Part shown: piece by piece, positions 34,932-44,703 of the stretch
How the letters are laid out: each line of letters opens with the position of its first letter
Position numbering within the stretch: position 1 is the stretch's first letter
Assembly (NCBI RefSeq): GCF_042651425.1
Contig: NZ_JBHSCW010000001.1
Location: 558,001 to 622,000, forward strand
Reading direction: 5' to 3'
Source of the DNA: Fodinicurvata halophila
Lineage (GTDB): Bacteria > Pseudomonadota > Alphaproteobacteria > Kiloniellales > DSM-21159
DNA: 64,000 nt
Translations under genes and position numbers: made by a program
The notes under the pieces: model-generated
What the model was told of the DNA's origin: nothing
Databases searched by the model: none
What the model saw: the letters and a program-made list of their open reading frames with translations, nothing else

Positions 34932-36971
34932 TTATGCGGCGCGGACGTTCTTCAGGAAGTCGTCGACCCCCTTCTGCAGCTGCCCGGCAGTCTCGCCCAG
35001 CTGACGTGCGCTGGAGAGCACCTGCTCGGCCGCCGAGCCACCCTCGGCCGCCGCCTGGCTGACCTGCTCGATGGCGCTGGAGACCTCGTTGGTGCCCTCG
35101 GCCGCCTGCTGGACGTTGCGGGTGATCTCGCCCGTCGCCGCGTCCTGCTCCTCCATCGCCGCAGCGATGGAACTGGCGATCTCCTGGCTCTCCCGGATCG
35201 TGGAACTGATCTTGCCGATGGCTTCCACCGTCTCGCTGGTCACACCCTGCATGCCGGAGATTTGCTGCGAGATCTCCTCGGTGGCCTTGGCGGTCTGGTT
35301 GGCCAGGTTCTTCACTTCCGAAGCCACCACAGCGAAGCCCTTGCCGGCCTCGCCGGCGCGCGCCGCCTCGATGGTGGCGTTCAGTGCCAGCAGGTTCGTC
35401 TGCTCGGCAATGTCCTGGATCAGCTTCACCACGTCACCGATCTTCTCGGCAGAGCTTGCCAGCACGTTCACGGTTTCAGAGGTGCGATCCGCGCCCTCGA
35501 CAGCCTCGGTGGCCGTCTTCGAAGAAGTCGCGACCTGCTGACTGATCTCACGGATAGAGGCTGCCATCTCCTCGGCCGCCGTGGCGACGGTCTGCACGTT
35601 GGACGAGGCCTGGACCGACGAGGCCGAGACGCTCGCCGCCTGGGAGTTGGTCTCCTCGGCCGAGGAGGTCATGGTCTGCGCCGCGGCCTCCAGCTCGTTG
35701 GCCATGGAGCCGATGGCCTGCACCATCTGGCCCACCGTCTCCTCGAAACGGTCCGCCATGGCGTTCATGGCACGCTTCTGCTCCTCTTCGGCCTGACGCT
35801 TCTGAGCTTCGACCTCGGCTTCCATCTCCTTGTTGCGGATCATGTTGTCCTTGAAGACCTGGACCGCACCAGCCATCTGGCCGATCTCGTCACGCTGGCC
35901 AACCGCAGGGACCTCCACGGTCTCGTCGCCGCTCGCAAGGCGGTTCATGGCACCGGTCATGGACACCACCGGTCGGGTAATGGCACGCGCGATCAGCCAG
36001 GCCACCAGCAGGCCCAGGACGAGGGCGCCACCGGACAGGCCAAGGGAAAGCCGTTCGGCCATGGCAGCGGCGCTTTCGGCCTGGGCAGACGCCCTGTCCT
36101 GCTCCCTGGCCGCCACCTCACGGATGTTTCCGGAAAGAGAGATAACCTGCGCCCCCTGGTCCAGCATGGTGGCAACCGTGTCGTTCATCTGTGCGATTGT
36201 CGAACTGAGTTCGGAAAAGCCTTCCTGGTATTCGTCCATCAGGACAAGGGCCTTGCCGATTCGGTCCTCCTGGTTGGGAACGAGTGTCTGTTCGCTAAGG
36301 CTACTCAGGCGAGACTGCAGATCGGGCAGGCCGGCCGTCACCTCTTCGCGTGCGGCTGCATTCTGGTCCTGGAGATAACGCGCCGCGACAGCGCGCAGCA
36401 TCTGAAAATCGTTGTTGATGTCGGCTGCAATCGCGATGTTGCGCAGGTTTTCGCCATTCAGTTCCGCTTCCTGGATGCTCGTGATCAGGGCGCGCGTTTC
36501 GGCCCCGATGTCGTTGATGATGTCGCTGGTCAGCTGCTCCCGCAGGCCTCGCAGTTCCACCAGACGCTCGAAGTTCCCGGTGTAGTTCTGCTGGAGATCC
36601 AGGATCCGGTCGACCGCATTCCGGCTTTCCTCCTTCGCCATCAACTCGCGGGCGCTGGTGAAATTCTGGCTCAGCGCGCGATCCGCTTCCTGGAAAGCCT
36701 CAATATACTCTTCCCCGCCTGAAGACAGGAAGGTGCTGGCGGAAAGGCGCGCGCGCAGCAGCTCTGCATCCGCCTGACCGCTCAACTCCGAGATCCTGCT
36801 TTCGTTGCTGTAGAGTGAGAGATTCTCGGAAGACTGGATGGAACTGTAATAGGCAGCTCCCCCCAGGATAAGCAGAAAGGCCAGAATTACTGCAAAGCCA
36901 CTGAATATCTTCGAACTGACCTTCAAATTCTTGAAGGACACGGTGGGACGTCCTGTCGTCGTTGTCATCAT
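34932..36971 (-). CDS. Methyl-accepting chemotaxis protein (receptor 2)
   Basis: A 679-residue chemoreceptor. The start was set at the first of two ATGs at 36971, aligning its N-terminus with receptor 1; the open frame continues upstream by about 40 residues of unlikely sequence. Layout is TM1, an HBM-sized helical sensor of about 265 residues, TM2, HAMP and MCP signalling domain. From about residue 395 to the C-terminus it is almost identical to receptor 1, while the sensors are clearly diverged but alignable (both contain AEAQ/AELLRARL and NDFQMLR). The two probably sense related ligands and feed the same chemotaxis cluster elsewhere. Confidence 0.93.
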   Translation of the reverse strand: MMTTTTGRPTVSFKNLKVSSKIFSGFAVILAFLLILGGAAYYSSIQSSENLSLYSNESRISELSGQADAELLRARLSASTFLSSGGEEYIEAFQEADRALSQNFTSARELMAKEESRNAVDRILDLQQNYTGNFERLVELRGLREQLTSDIINDIGAETRALITSIQEAELNGENLRNIAIAADINNDFQMLRAVAARYLQDQNAAAREEVTAGLPDLQSRLSSLSEQTLVPNQEDRIGKALVLMDEYQEGFSELSSTIAQMNDTVATMLDQGAQVISLSGNIREVAAREQDRASAQAESAAAMAERLSLGLSGGALVLGLLVAWLIARAITRPVVSMTGAMNRLASGDETVEVPAVGQRDEIGQMAGAVQVFKDNMIRNKEMEAEVEAQKRQAEEEQKRAMNAMADRFEETVGQMVQAIGSMANELEAAAQTMTSSAEETNSQAASVSASSVQASSNVQTVATAAEEMAASIREISQQVATSSKTATEAVEGADRTSETVNVLASSAEKIGDVVKLIQDIAEQTNLLALNATIEAARAGEAGKGFAVVASEVKNLANQTAKATEEISQQISGMQGVTSETVEAIGKISSTIRESQEIASSIAAAMEEQDAATGEITRNVQQAAEGTNEVSSAIEQVSQAAAEGGSAAEQVLSSARQLGETAGQLQKGVDDFLKNVRAA

Positions 36972-37443
36972 TTGCCTGTTGGGAAAGAGAGGGTTAAAGA
37001 TGGCTACTTCATGCACATTATTCCTTTTGAATTGGTTAAAAAGTCTGCATGAATATCTCGTATTCAGAATCTGCATGGTTTTTTTATTCAAAAAAACACC
37101 CTAAAAATCTGTATATAGCAAATACAGAATAGTCCTCTTCCTGGACAATCAATAAAAAGGACAGATGAATATTTAATCCTAAGTCCTTGAGAATCCTTTG
37201 ATCCGCACATTCAACCAGTTACGCTTTCCGTGCTGCCAGGCCTCTTCATAGGTCGCCGAAGCGTCAGGGGAGAGCATTGCCCTTGGCTCAGGCAGCAGGC
37301 TCGCTACACTGAAGCGCAGTACTGCCTGTACGCAGCTCTTTCCGGTCTTGTCGGCTCCAACACCTTCGCAAGCATGCCGAGCGCAGCAACGCCCCTTTCC
37401 GGCCGAAAGGCCAGCAATTTGGGCTCAAGATAGGCAGCGACGT
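36972..37443. other. AT-rich promoter region plus possible gene remnant
   Basis: The part from 36972 to about 37200 is strongly AT-rich compared with its surroundings and should hold the receptor 2 promoter. From 37275 onward the sequence resembles the 5' region of the MFS gene at 38.6 kb, first in a promoter-like block and then weakly in the early coding part. No intact gene is present. Confidence 0.45.
37275..37309 (+). repeat. Imperfect repeat of the MFS upstream block, copy 1
   Basis: Two identical segments of 16 and 13 bases (CATTGCCCTTGGCTCA and AGGCTCGCTACAC) separated by six bases match copy 2 at 38608-38643, where the spacer is seven. TTGGCT and TACACT stand 16 bases apart as possible -35 and -10 elements. 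No gene follows this copy. Confidence 0.6.
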
Positions 37444-38268
37444 TTAGGTGTCGCTCAGCAATGAGCGGGAAACCGCTCTCGCATACTGTTCGGGGGCACT
37501 CATCATCGCTTCATGCCCTTGACCGGGCAATTCCTCGACGCGCACACGGGGCAGGACAGCAGCAAGCGCATCTGTGACGAAGAAGTCGCGCGGGCTTTCG
37601 GTGCCAACCTGAAGTATCACTGGCGTTTGAAGCTCACGAAAGTGCGCGGCGTCGAACATATAGCTGTGTCCCGCACGCAGATCGTGCAGCGATGGCGAAG
37701 CATTGGCCACGATCAATGGCCACAAATCCGTGGCGCGAAGCGCATCCAGTTCCTCAGCGGGTAAGAACAGAATATCGCGATGGAATGTCACCGCGAAGCC
37801 ATCCCAGTCACCGTCCCGGGCCAGCTCCTCAAGTCGTGCCAGCACATCCTTCTTGATGATATGGGGCCAGGGCGGCTCATAGAGCACCAACCTGCGAGCC
37901 CCTTGCTCAGCCTCCGCTGCTGCCATGAGCGCAATATGCGCGCCATAGGAATGGCCGAGCAGAAATGCCGATTTGCCGATCGCCTTCAAAAGGGCCGCGA
38001 CATCCTCGGCTTCCTCCTGGACACTATGCCCCTGGGTCGCGGTCGTTCCACCGCGGCCCCGCCTGGCCACCGAATATACAGTAAATTCACGCGCCAACAC
38101 TGGCGCCACGAACTGCCAGTTCGTGATGTGATCCGTGAAACTGCCATGGACAAGCACCAGGGGCGGACCGCTTCCATATCTGTGGTAGCTGACCTCTAGG
38201 CCGGTTGGCGAGAGTATCTGCCCCACCTCGGCATCGTGAGGCATGTCGTCCTTTGAGGTGGGGGTCAT
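37444..38268 (-). CDS. Alpha/beta hydrolase
   Basis: A 274-residue soluble hydrolase. ATG 38268 follows GGGGAGGG and is preferred over a longer frame. An oxyanion-region HGSF is near residue 44, the nucleophile elbow GHSYGA near 105-110, and the catalytic His in GQGHEAM near 254. Such enzymes split esters, lactones or C-C bonds; the substrate is unknown. It is divergent from the MFS gene across 384 bases. Confidence 0.9.
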   Translation of the reverse strand: MTPTSKDDMPHDAEVGQILSPTGLEVSYHRYGSGPPLVLVHGSFTDHITNWQFVAPVLAREFTVYSVARRGRGGTTATQGHSVQEEAEDVAALLKAIGKSAFLLGHSYGAHIALMAAAEAEQGARRLVLYEPPWPHIIKKDVLARLEELARDGDWDGFAVTFHRDILFLPAEELDALRATDLWPLIVANASPSLHDLRAGHSYMFDAAHFRELQTPVILQVGTESPRDFFVTDALAAVLPRVRVEELPGQGHEAMMSAPEQYARAVSRSLLSDT

Positions 38269-38607
38269 GCTCGCCCTCCCCTCAGCATTTGGATCTGTCG
38301 TCGCTCCTCCTGCATGGCCTATCACCGGAACAGGTGGTCTGAGTTTCGCCCCGAGTGTACCGTTTGCGTTGCTCGATTCAACCGGGCTTCTAAACGACAC
38401 CCTGGAGCAAAGCAAACACCAAGGACTTCGTGTGACACCTCTGAAGTGCGGCGGCCTGACTCTACATCGCCATAGCCCATCTCTTTATTCTGCGATAGTC
38501 CAAGTCACAAATTGAACCAGTCACAGAACTCATGATTGCCGCATCCATACCCTTCTGGAACTTGCATGGCTTTCGTGCAGGCAGGTCCTTCAATCCGGTC
38601 GTGTAAC

Positions 38608-38643
38608 CATTGCCCTTGGCTCAAAGCGGTAGGCTCGCTACAC
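38608..38643 (+). repeat. Imperfect repeat upstream of the MFS gene, copy 2
   Basis: This copy ends nine bases before the MFS start codon and contains TTGGCT (38616-38621) and TACACC (38639-38644) with a 17-base spacer. The rest of the gap between 38269 and 38607 holds no recognisable gene. Confidence 0.6.
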
Positions 38644-38652
38644 CAAGGTCCC

Positions 38653-39900
38653 ATGCTGTCCGCACGCGATCCTTCCCCATCTGATGACTCCCACGCCGCA
38701 GTCTCGGCCTTCACACTGGCCGAGCGTCTCAAGCTGCTGGCCTTCGGCTTCCTGCTGGCCTTCTTCTCCAGCTTCGGCCAGACCTTCTTCATCTCGCTGT
38801 TCAACGCCGACTTCCGCGCCGCCTTCGATCTCACCCACGGCGGCATCGGCACGGTCTATTCCATCGCCACGCTGGCCAGCGGGCTCTGCATGATCAAGCT
38901 GGGCGGCCAGCTCGACCGCATGCCCCTGCGTCGTTTTGTCGTGGGCACGCTGCTGGGCCTCGCGCTCGCCTGCCTTTTAACCTTCTCGGTGCAGAGCGTC
39001 ATCATGCTGGGCATCGCGCTGTTCCTGCTGCGGCTCTGCGGCCAGGGGCTGATGGTCCATGCCGCCATCACCAGCATGGCCCGCCATTTCGAGCGCAGCC
39101 GCGGCAAGGCCATCGCCTTCGCCACCATGGGCAACCCGGCCGGCGAGGCCGTCTTCCCGCTCACCGTCGTACTGGTCACGGCGGCGGTCGGCTGGCGCAC
39201 CACCTGGCTGCTGGCCGCGCTGTTCCTCATCTGCGTGCTGCTGCCCTTCGTGCTGTTCCTGCTGCATGGCGGGCGGGCCGGCAGTTTCCAGCCCCGGGGC
39301 GGGGCCAGCTTTCGCCTGGGCCCCTTCGTGCGCCAGCGGGCTTTCCTCATGATGCTGCCCGGCCTCATGGCCTCGGGCTTCATCAACACCGGCGTCTTCT
39401 TCCACCAGATCCACATCACCGAGGTGAAGGACTGGGAGCTGGCTTGGTTCGCCACCTGTTTCGTCGCCTTCGCCATCGCCTCGGTCTGCGCCACGCTTGT
39501 CTCGGGCGCCCTGATCGACCGGCTGACGGCGCGCCGCCTGATGCCCTTCTACCTGGTGCCGCTGGCCCTGGCCTGCCTGGTCATCTCCCTGGGGGATGCC
39601 CCCTGGATCGCCCTGGTCTACATGCTGCTGGCCGGCCTGACCGCCGGCTCCAACACCTCGGTCACCACCGCCATGTGGGCCGAGACCTACGGCACCGCCC
39701 AGCTGGGCTCCATCCGCGCCGTGGCCGCCGCCCTGATGGTCATCTCCACGGCACTCGCCCCCGGCCTGCTGGGCCTGCTGATCGATCTCGGCATCGGCGT
39801 CGACACCCTGCTGGCCGGGTGTTCCGCCTATTGCGTTCTTGGGATCGTGATGTATGGGCTGGTCTTCCGTCAGGATCTGACTGTTACACGAAAGGGGTAA
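38653..39900 (+). CDS. Major facilitator superfamily transporter
   Basis: A 415-residue carrier with 12 predicted helices. The loop motif GGQLDRMPLRRF (about 82-93) between helices 2 and 3 is the MFS signature. The start ATG 38653 follows AAGG; the upstream frame is open but lacks features. It resembles the nitrate/oxalate-like or monocarboxylate group only loosely, so no substrate is proposed. An AT-rich gap of 163 bases separates it from the cyclase gene. Confidence 0.9.
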   Translation: MLSARDPSPSDDSHAAVSAFTLAERLKLLAFGFLLAFFSSFGQTFFISLFNADFRAAFDLTHGGIGTVYSIATLASGLCMIKLGGQLDRMPLRRFVVGTLLGLALACLLTFSVQSVIMLGIALFLLRLCGQGLMVHAAITSMARHFERSRGKAIAFATMGNPAGEAVFPLTVVLVTAAVGWRTTWLLAALFLICVLLPFVLFLLHGGRAGSFQPRGGASFRLGPFVRQRAFLMMLPGLMASGFINTGVFFHQIHITEVKDWELAWFATCFVAFAIASVCATLVSGALIDRLTARRLMPFYLVPLALACLVISLGDAPWIALVYMLLAGLTAGSNTSVTTAMWAETYGTAQLGSIRAVAAALMVISTALAPGLLGLLIDLGIGVDTLLAGCSAYCVLGIVMYGLVFRQDLTVTRKG

Positions 39901-40063
39901 TCTTTAGTATCATAAGGCATTATTAATAAAAGTTTATTTCTTATATTTCGGATTCCGTGTATCTTCATTCTCCTTTCGAGAAATCGCATGAAGCGGCAGG
40001 GCAGCATTCTTGGGCCGCAATACACGCGTCTGGAAAGCCCGCGCCAAACACAGGGGACTTTTC

Positions 40064-43000
40064 GTGGATCTGCGTGAGTGGCTGCAGCGACTGGGACTGG
40101 AGCATTACGAAAACAGGTTCCAGGATCAGGAGGTCGATCTTTCAACCCTTCTGGAACTTGACGAAAACGACTTGAAGTCGCTGGGCCTTCCTCTTGGACC
40201 GCGCAAGAAACTGCTGAAAGCTCTTGCCAAACAAACTTCCGCAACCGTCTCTCAGCGTGAGAGCGGTCGCCCGGCGGCAGAAGAGGAAAGGAGTGCGGAG
40301 CGCCGACAGATCACGGTGCTGTTCTGTGATCTGGTCGGCTCCAGCACGCTGGCCAGTCGCCTTGATCCCGAGGACATGCGGCAATTGATCCAATATTACC
40401 ATGAGGTCTGTGCAGACCTGATCGTACGCTGGGGTGGATACATCGCCAGCTACATGGGCGACGGCATCATGGCCTACTTCGGTTGGCCAAGGGTCCACGA
40501 GGACGATGGAGCGCGTGCCGTCCATGCCGCCCTGGAAATGACCGCCGCACTGAGGGAATTGGCCACCGATGAAGCCGACCCCCTGGAATGCCGCATCGGC
40601 ATTGCGACAGGCCTTGTCGTGGTAGGAGAGGTCACACGCAACGGCAGGCTGGATGAGGCCGCCATTGGCGAAACCCCCAACCTCGCCGCACGACTGCAGG
40701 CTGTCGCGCACCCGGGTGCAGTGGTGATCAGCCCGCATACGCAACGGCTCTTGGGCGGTCTGTTCGAGCTGACCGACCTTGGGAACCATGAAATCAAGGG
40801 TTTCTCGCGCGACATACGCGTATGGGAAGTGGCTGGCGAGAGCAGCGTAGAAAGCCGCTTCCAGGCGCTGAGGGGCGTTTGTCCCACCCCCATGATTGGG
40901 CGTTCGGTGGAAATGGATTTACTGCTTGACCGCTGGCAACAAAGCAAAGGCGGCGAAGGCCAAGTTGTCCTGCTGACAGGGCTGCCCGGCCTTGGCAAGT
41001 CCCGCCTGATCCATGCGCTCCTCGATGCCCTGAGCGAGGAAAGTTACCAACATCTCCAATACCATTGCTCGCCTTACCACACCAACAGCGCACTCCACCC
41101 CGTCGTGGACGCCCTCAAACGGGCGTCCACGCTCAAGAGCGATGAGCCCAATGAGCTCAAGGTTGAGCGGCTCGAACAGCTGGCTCGCAGGACGCATGAG
41201 GACATTTCCCAGGCAGTCCCGTTACTGGCGTCCCTGCTCTCGGTTCCCTGCGAGCCCAAGTATGCACCCCTCAGTCTTTCGGCGGACGCGCAGAAAGCCT
41301 ATACATTCGACCTGCTGATCGAACAGATCACCAACATGGCAGCGAAACAGCCCGTGCTTACGGTGCTGGAGGATGCACACTGGCTGGACCCCTCCTCAAG
41401 GGAACTCTTCAGCCAGATCGCCGATTGCATTCAGACCCTCCCGGTCCTGCTGCTGGTGACCTCGCGCAATCATGAACCGGGGCAGATCGGTGCGCATGCG
41501 CACCTGACGTCCCTCAGCCTCAACAGTCTCACCCGGCGTCAAGTTGCCGCCATGATCCGTGAAGTCAGCGGAAGCCAGGAATTACCACCGGAGATCGTCG
41601 ATCACATCCAGGCCAAGACGGATGGCATCCCTTTGTTCATTGAGGAACTGACGAAGATGCTTCTGAAAACCGATGTCCTCAAGCCAACCAGGAACGGTTT
41701 CAGCGAAAGTACGGCGGATCGCCTGCATTTGATCCCCACGACCCTGCAGGATCTTCTCATGGCACGCCTCGAAAGCCTTCCGGATGCGAAGGAACTGGCG
41801 CAGGTCGGCGCCGTCATCGGCCGCGAATTCTCCTATGATTTCCTGTCCCGCCTGGCACCCTACAGCGGAACCCAGCTGCAGGAAGCCGCCTTTCACCTAA
41901 TCGGCTCTGAGCTGGTGATCTCTCATGGCACCCCTCCGGAAGCGACGTTCCGCTTTCGGCACGCCTTTATCCAGGAAGCTGCCCATGAAAGCCTGCTGAA
42001 AAGCCGTCGCCGCGAGCTTCATGCCAAACTTGCCGACATCCTGATCACGCAGCACCGGGACTTGGCCAAGGAACAACCCGAAGTGATCGCGCAGCACCTC
42101 GTCGAAGGGGACCGGCCCGAAGAGGCGACCGAGTACTGGCGCAGGGCGGGCCTTCTGGCATCCCGACTCTCCTCGGCCAGCGAGGCCGCCGTCCATTTTC
42201 GCAAGGCGCTGGAACAGCTCCACCAGCTTCCGCCCAATGATGCCAGGGAAGAGATGGAACTGGAGTTGCTGACACTGCTCGGCTCCAGCCTGGTCAGCAT
42301 AAAGGGCGCCGGTGCCGCCGAAGTGGCTTCCATTCACGAACGTGCCGCCGCCCTGTACAAGCGCCTCGAGCAACCGGCCAAGGCAACACCGATTCTCCAG
42401 GGCTTGCGCCTGCACTTCCAGGAACGTGCCGACCTGAAAACAGCAACGGCCATGGCCGCCGAACTGATGCTCGCCGCCAGCGAAACAACGGATCCCAGTA
42501 CTCATCTCGAGGCCCATAGGGCTAAGGGCGTGGTCAGCTTCTTTGCCGGCGACTTTCAGCAGGCCTATGAGTTAACGTCAAGCGGGCTGGACAGCTATGA
42601 GGGACAGCTTCACGAAGATAGTCCCCGCTACGAGAATGATGCCCGCATGACCTGTGCCGCATATGCAGGGCGCGCCCTCTTCCGGCTTGGCTATGCCGAC
42701 AGCGCAGTGGACTGGATGAAACGGGCGGTAACCTACGCGGAGGCCGCCTCCCATACCATGAGCTACGTCGAGGCCATGACCTGGAGCACGGAAATTGCCC
42801 TCTACCGAGGCGATTACGACACAGCCCTGAAGCATGCCGACACGAGTCTGGAGACTGCCAAACGCCATGGCCTGCCGCTGTGGACGGGATTGGCCGTCGC
42901 CATGGGCGGCAGTGCGTGCTTCTTCCTTGGAAACCGGGAGAACGGGATCGCCCGGCTGCGCGAAGGGGTCGCAAGGCTCGATGGCGACAATCAGAAACTG

Positions 43001-43408
43001 TTGATGTTTCACTGCTGGATCCTGCTGCTCCAGGCCCTGATTGCGGACGGACAGCTCGCCGAAGGCGCCGAACTGGCCGACCGGCTCGAAAGGGAAATGG
43101 GCGGCACGGGCGTCAGCTACCTGGATGCGCAACTGTCCCACCTTAGGGGCGAACTGTACTTGCGCGGAGATGAGCCGGATCCCGGCCTTGCGGAGAGCTA
43201 CCTGGAAAAGGCGCTGGCCATTGCCCACAGGCAAGGCGCCCGTGCGCTCGAACTTCCAGCAAGACTGCGACTATCCGAGCTCTGGCTCCAGCAAGGGCAG
43301 TCACGCCGCGCCCGGCAGCTGCTCGAACCGCTCTATACCTCCTTCGACGAGGGCAAGGAGACGGAAATCATGGGACGTGCAGCACAGCAACTCATGCAGA
43401 TGAGATGA
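40064..43408 (+). CDS. SAM / class III nucleotide cyclase / AAA ATPase / TPR protein
   Basis: A 1114-residue soluble protein starting at GTG 40064, six bases after AGGGGA; an upstream TTG adds a doubtful tail. A SAM domain (1-55) begins LREWLQRLGLEHY. The class III cyclase domain (about 80-255) has both metal-binding aspartates, Asp89 (FCDLVGS) and Asp133 (MGDGIMAYFG), plus the NLAARL segment (206-211) with the transition-state Asn and Arg. A STAND/AAA ATPase follows, with Walker A GLPGLGKS at 306-313 and Walker B LTVLEDAHWLD. Helical TPR-like repeats run from about 700 to the end. It should make cAMP (or cGMP) under control of the ATPase/TPR part. A Crp-type receptor gene follows immediately. 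Confidence 0.93.
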   Translation: MDLREWLQRLGLEHYENRFQDQEVDLSTLLELDENDLKSLGLPLGPRKKLLKALAKQTSATVSQRESGRPAAEEERSAERRQITVLFCDLVGSSTLASRLDPEDMRQLIQYYHEVCADLIVRWGGYIASYMGDGIMAYFGWPRVHEDDGARAVHAALEMTAALRELATDEADPLECRIGIATGLVVVGEVTRNGRLDEAAIGETPNLAARLQAVAHPGAVVISPHTQRLLGGLFELTDLGNHEIKGFSRDIRVWEVAGESSVESRFQALRGVCPTPMIGRSVEMDLLLDRWQQSKGGEGQVVLLTGLPGLGKSRLIHALLDALSEESYQHLQYHCSPYHTNSALHPVVDALKRASTLKSDEPNELKVERLEQLARRTHEDISQAVPLLASLLSVPCEPKYAPLSLSADAQKAYTFDLLIEQITNMAAKQPVLTVLEDAHWLDPSSRELFSQIADCIQTLPVLLLVTSRNHEPGQIGAHAHLTSLSLNSLTRRQVAAMIREVSGSQELPPEIVDHIQAKTDGIPLFIEELTKMLLKTDVLKPTRNGFSESTADRLHLIPTTLQDLLMARLESLPDAKELAQVGAVIGREFSYDFLSRLAPYSGTQLQEAAFHLIGSELVISHGTPPEATFRFRHAFIQEAAHESLLKSRRRELHAKLADILITQHRDLAKEQPEVIAQHLVEGDRPEEATEYWRRAGLLASRLSSASEAAVHFRKALEQLHQLPPNDAREEMELELLTLLGSSLVSIKGAGAAEVASIHERAAALYKRLEQPAKATPILQGLRLHFQERADLKTATAMAAELMLAASETTDPSTHLEAHRAKGVVSFFAGDFQQAYELTSSGLDSYEGQLHEDSPRYENDARMTCAAYAGRALFRLGYADSAVDWMKRAVTYAEAASHTMSYVEAMTWSTEIALYRGDYDTALKHADTSLETAKRHGLPLWTGLAVAMGGSACFFLGNRENGIARLREGVARLDGDNQKLLMFHCWILLLQALIADGQLAEGAELADRLEREMGGTGVSYLDAQLSHLRGELYLRGDEPDPGLAESYLEKALAIAHRQGARALELPARLRLSELWLQQGQSRRARQLLEPLYTSFDEGKETEIMGRAAQQLMQMR

Positions 43409-43423
43409 CGGAGACGCGCCGAT

Positions 43424-43449
43424 CCCCTTTTCCGAGTTCGGAAAAGGGG
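43424..43449 (+). other. Hairpin between cyclase and crp genes
   Basis: A perfect 11-bp stem (CCCCTTTTCCG with CGGAAAAGGGG) and AGTT loop lies 16 bases after the cyclase stop and 32 before the crp start. No T-run follows, so it is more likely an mRNA processing or stability element, or a weak attenuator, than a full terminator. Confidence 0.5.
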
Positions 43450-43480
43450 GGACGAACAGACGGAGAGGAGGGCCCCATTC

Positions 43481-44203
43481 ATGCGCGCTTCCACCCGATC
43501 GCTTTCACGGATTCTGCTGTTCAGCGACCTGCCGGGCGAGGCCCTTGATGCACTCGAGGAGAAGTGTCTCTGGCAGACTTTCAAGGCTGGGGAAGAGATC
43601 ATCGGACAGCTTGAAAGCTCCAGAAACGTCTTCCTGATTGTCCGTGGAGTTGTCTCGGTTCTGGTTTTCAGCGCGGAGGGGCAACAGGTCACCTTCCGCG
43701 AGCTGCAGCAGGGCCAACAGTTTGGAGAATTCGCCGCCCTTGATGGTGCGCCCAGATCCGCCTCGGTGGTGGCCCGGACCGATTGCTGCCTGGCGCAGCT
43801 TTCCAGCGAGGATTTCCGGACGTTCGCTCATGAACACCCCATCATCATGGAACGCCTGTTGCAGCAGTTGATCGCTCTGGCGCGTCAACTTTCCGAACGT
43901 ATCTTCGAGTTCTCGACCATGGCGGCGAGCAACCGCATCCGCGCCGAGCTGCTGCGTCTTTCCCAGGCGGCAGGCGTCACGGACAATCGATCCCTGATCA
44001 CCAATGCCCCGACCCACGAGCAGATTGCCACCCGGGTGTCCACTCATCGTGAAGCCGTCTCACGCGAGCTTTCCGTGTTGAGGCAACGCGGCATCCTGGA
44101 ACGCCGCAGCGGCAAGACCTTGGCCATACACGACGTGGACGCCTTGTCCCGACTGCTCCACGACACCATGGGTCCCCCCATTCGCATCTCGGAAAGCGGC
44201 TGA
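43481..44203 (+). CDS. Crp/Fnr-family regulator with cAMP-type binding pocket
   Basis: A 240-residue regulator preceded by GAGAGGAGGG. The cyclic-nucleotide domain (about 12-125) keeps FGEFAALDGAPRSA (81-94): Gly82, Glu83, Arg92 and Ser93 match the cAMP phosphate and ribose contacts of E. coli CRP. In the dimer helix the Ser128 equivalent is kept but the Thr127 equivalent is Leu. The DNA-reading helix THREAVSREL has Arg190, Glu191 and Arg195 in the positions CRP uses to read TGTGA. No Fnr-type cysteine cluster is present. Two perfect TGTGA-N6-TCACA sites lie just downstream, so these are its probable targets. Confidence 0.92.
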   Translation: MRASTRSLSRILLFSDLPGEALDALEEKCLWQTFKAGEEIIGQLESSRNVFLIVRGVVSVLVFSAEGQQVTFRELQQGQQFGEFAALDGAPRSASVVARTDCCLAQLSSEDFRTFAHEHPIIMERLLQQLIALARQLSERIFEFSTMAASNRIRAELLRLSQAAGVTDNRSLITNAPTHEQIATRVSTHREAVSRELSVLRQRGILERRSGKTLAIHDVDALSRLLHDTMGPPIRISESG

Positions 44204-44221
44204 CAGGAATATTCCGACAAC

Positions 44222-44265
44222 TGTGAGGAAACTCACAGCATGCTGGGAGGGCAAGATGCGATGCT
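44222..44265 (+). promoter_or_regulatory. CRP-type operator and class II promoter, copy 1
   Basis: TGTGAGGAAACTCACA (44222-44237) is a perfect CRP-consensus palindrome. A TG-C-GATGCT extended -10 element follows at 44257-44265. The predicted start near 44272 puts the site centre at about -42, the class II CRP position. The first DUF1127 gene starts about 45 bases further on. Confidence 0.8.
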
Positions 44266-44316
44266 TGCTGCTCAAGAGTCATTGAGGACGGTTTCTTGAG
44301 AAGAGGAGGCATCGAG

Positions 44317-44517
44317 ATGGCGGTTGCGGATAGTCACCCTAAGACCGGAAAAGCAGCAAATTTGAGCGCGCCGTGTCACTACGGCACTCGGACCGGCCTC
44401 CAGAAACTAGACCGGCATTTGCTCGAGGACATCGGTCTGTGTGAAGCCCAGATCGACAGACCCAAACTCCGCTACCAGGAACAGATGGACCTTTATAACC
44501 GCTCGAGACGCGTCTAA
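44317..44517 (+). CDS. DUF1127-family small protein 1
   Basis: A 66-residue protein preceded by AGGAGG at seven bases. The C-terminal half has the DUF1127 (YjiS-like) core LDRHLLEDIGLCEAQIDR at 31-48. The first 30 residues are polar and not conserved. Members of this family are RNA-binding or regulatory microproteins in several alphaproteobacteria, acting in RNA turnover and in phosphate or carbon adaptation. It sits directly behind CRP-type promoter copy 1. Confidence 0.82.
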   Translation: MAVADSHPKTGKAANLSAPCHYGTRTGLQKLDRHLLEDIGLCEAQIDRPKLRYQEQMDLYNRSRRV

Positions 44518-44703
44518 CCGACTTTTCCCAGGAAACAACGACAATCATGGTCTTGCCCCATCAGGTCCTATGTACTGCGTGCTAGGGTTTTCCCAGAACT
44601 GCCTCTGCTCAAGCACCACACGCATCCTCGAAGTCGTATGGTGAAAGCGCTTGTGCCCAAGTACAGGCTGCTAAGGTCTGAACACCACCAGTAATTCACG
44701 ACT

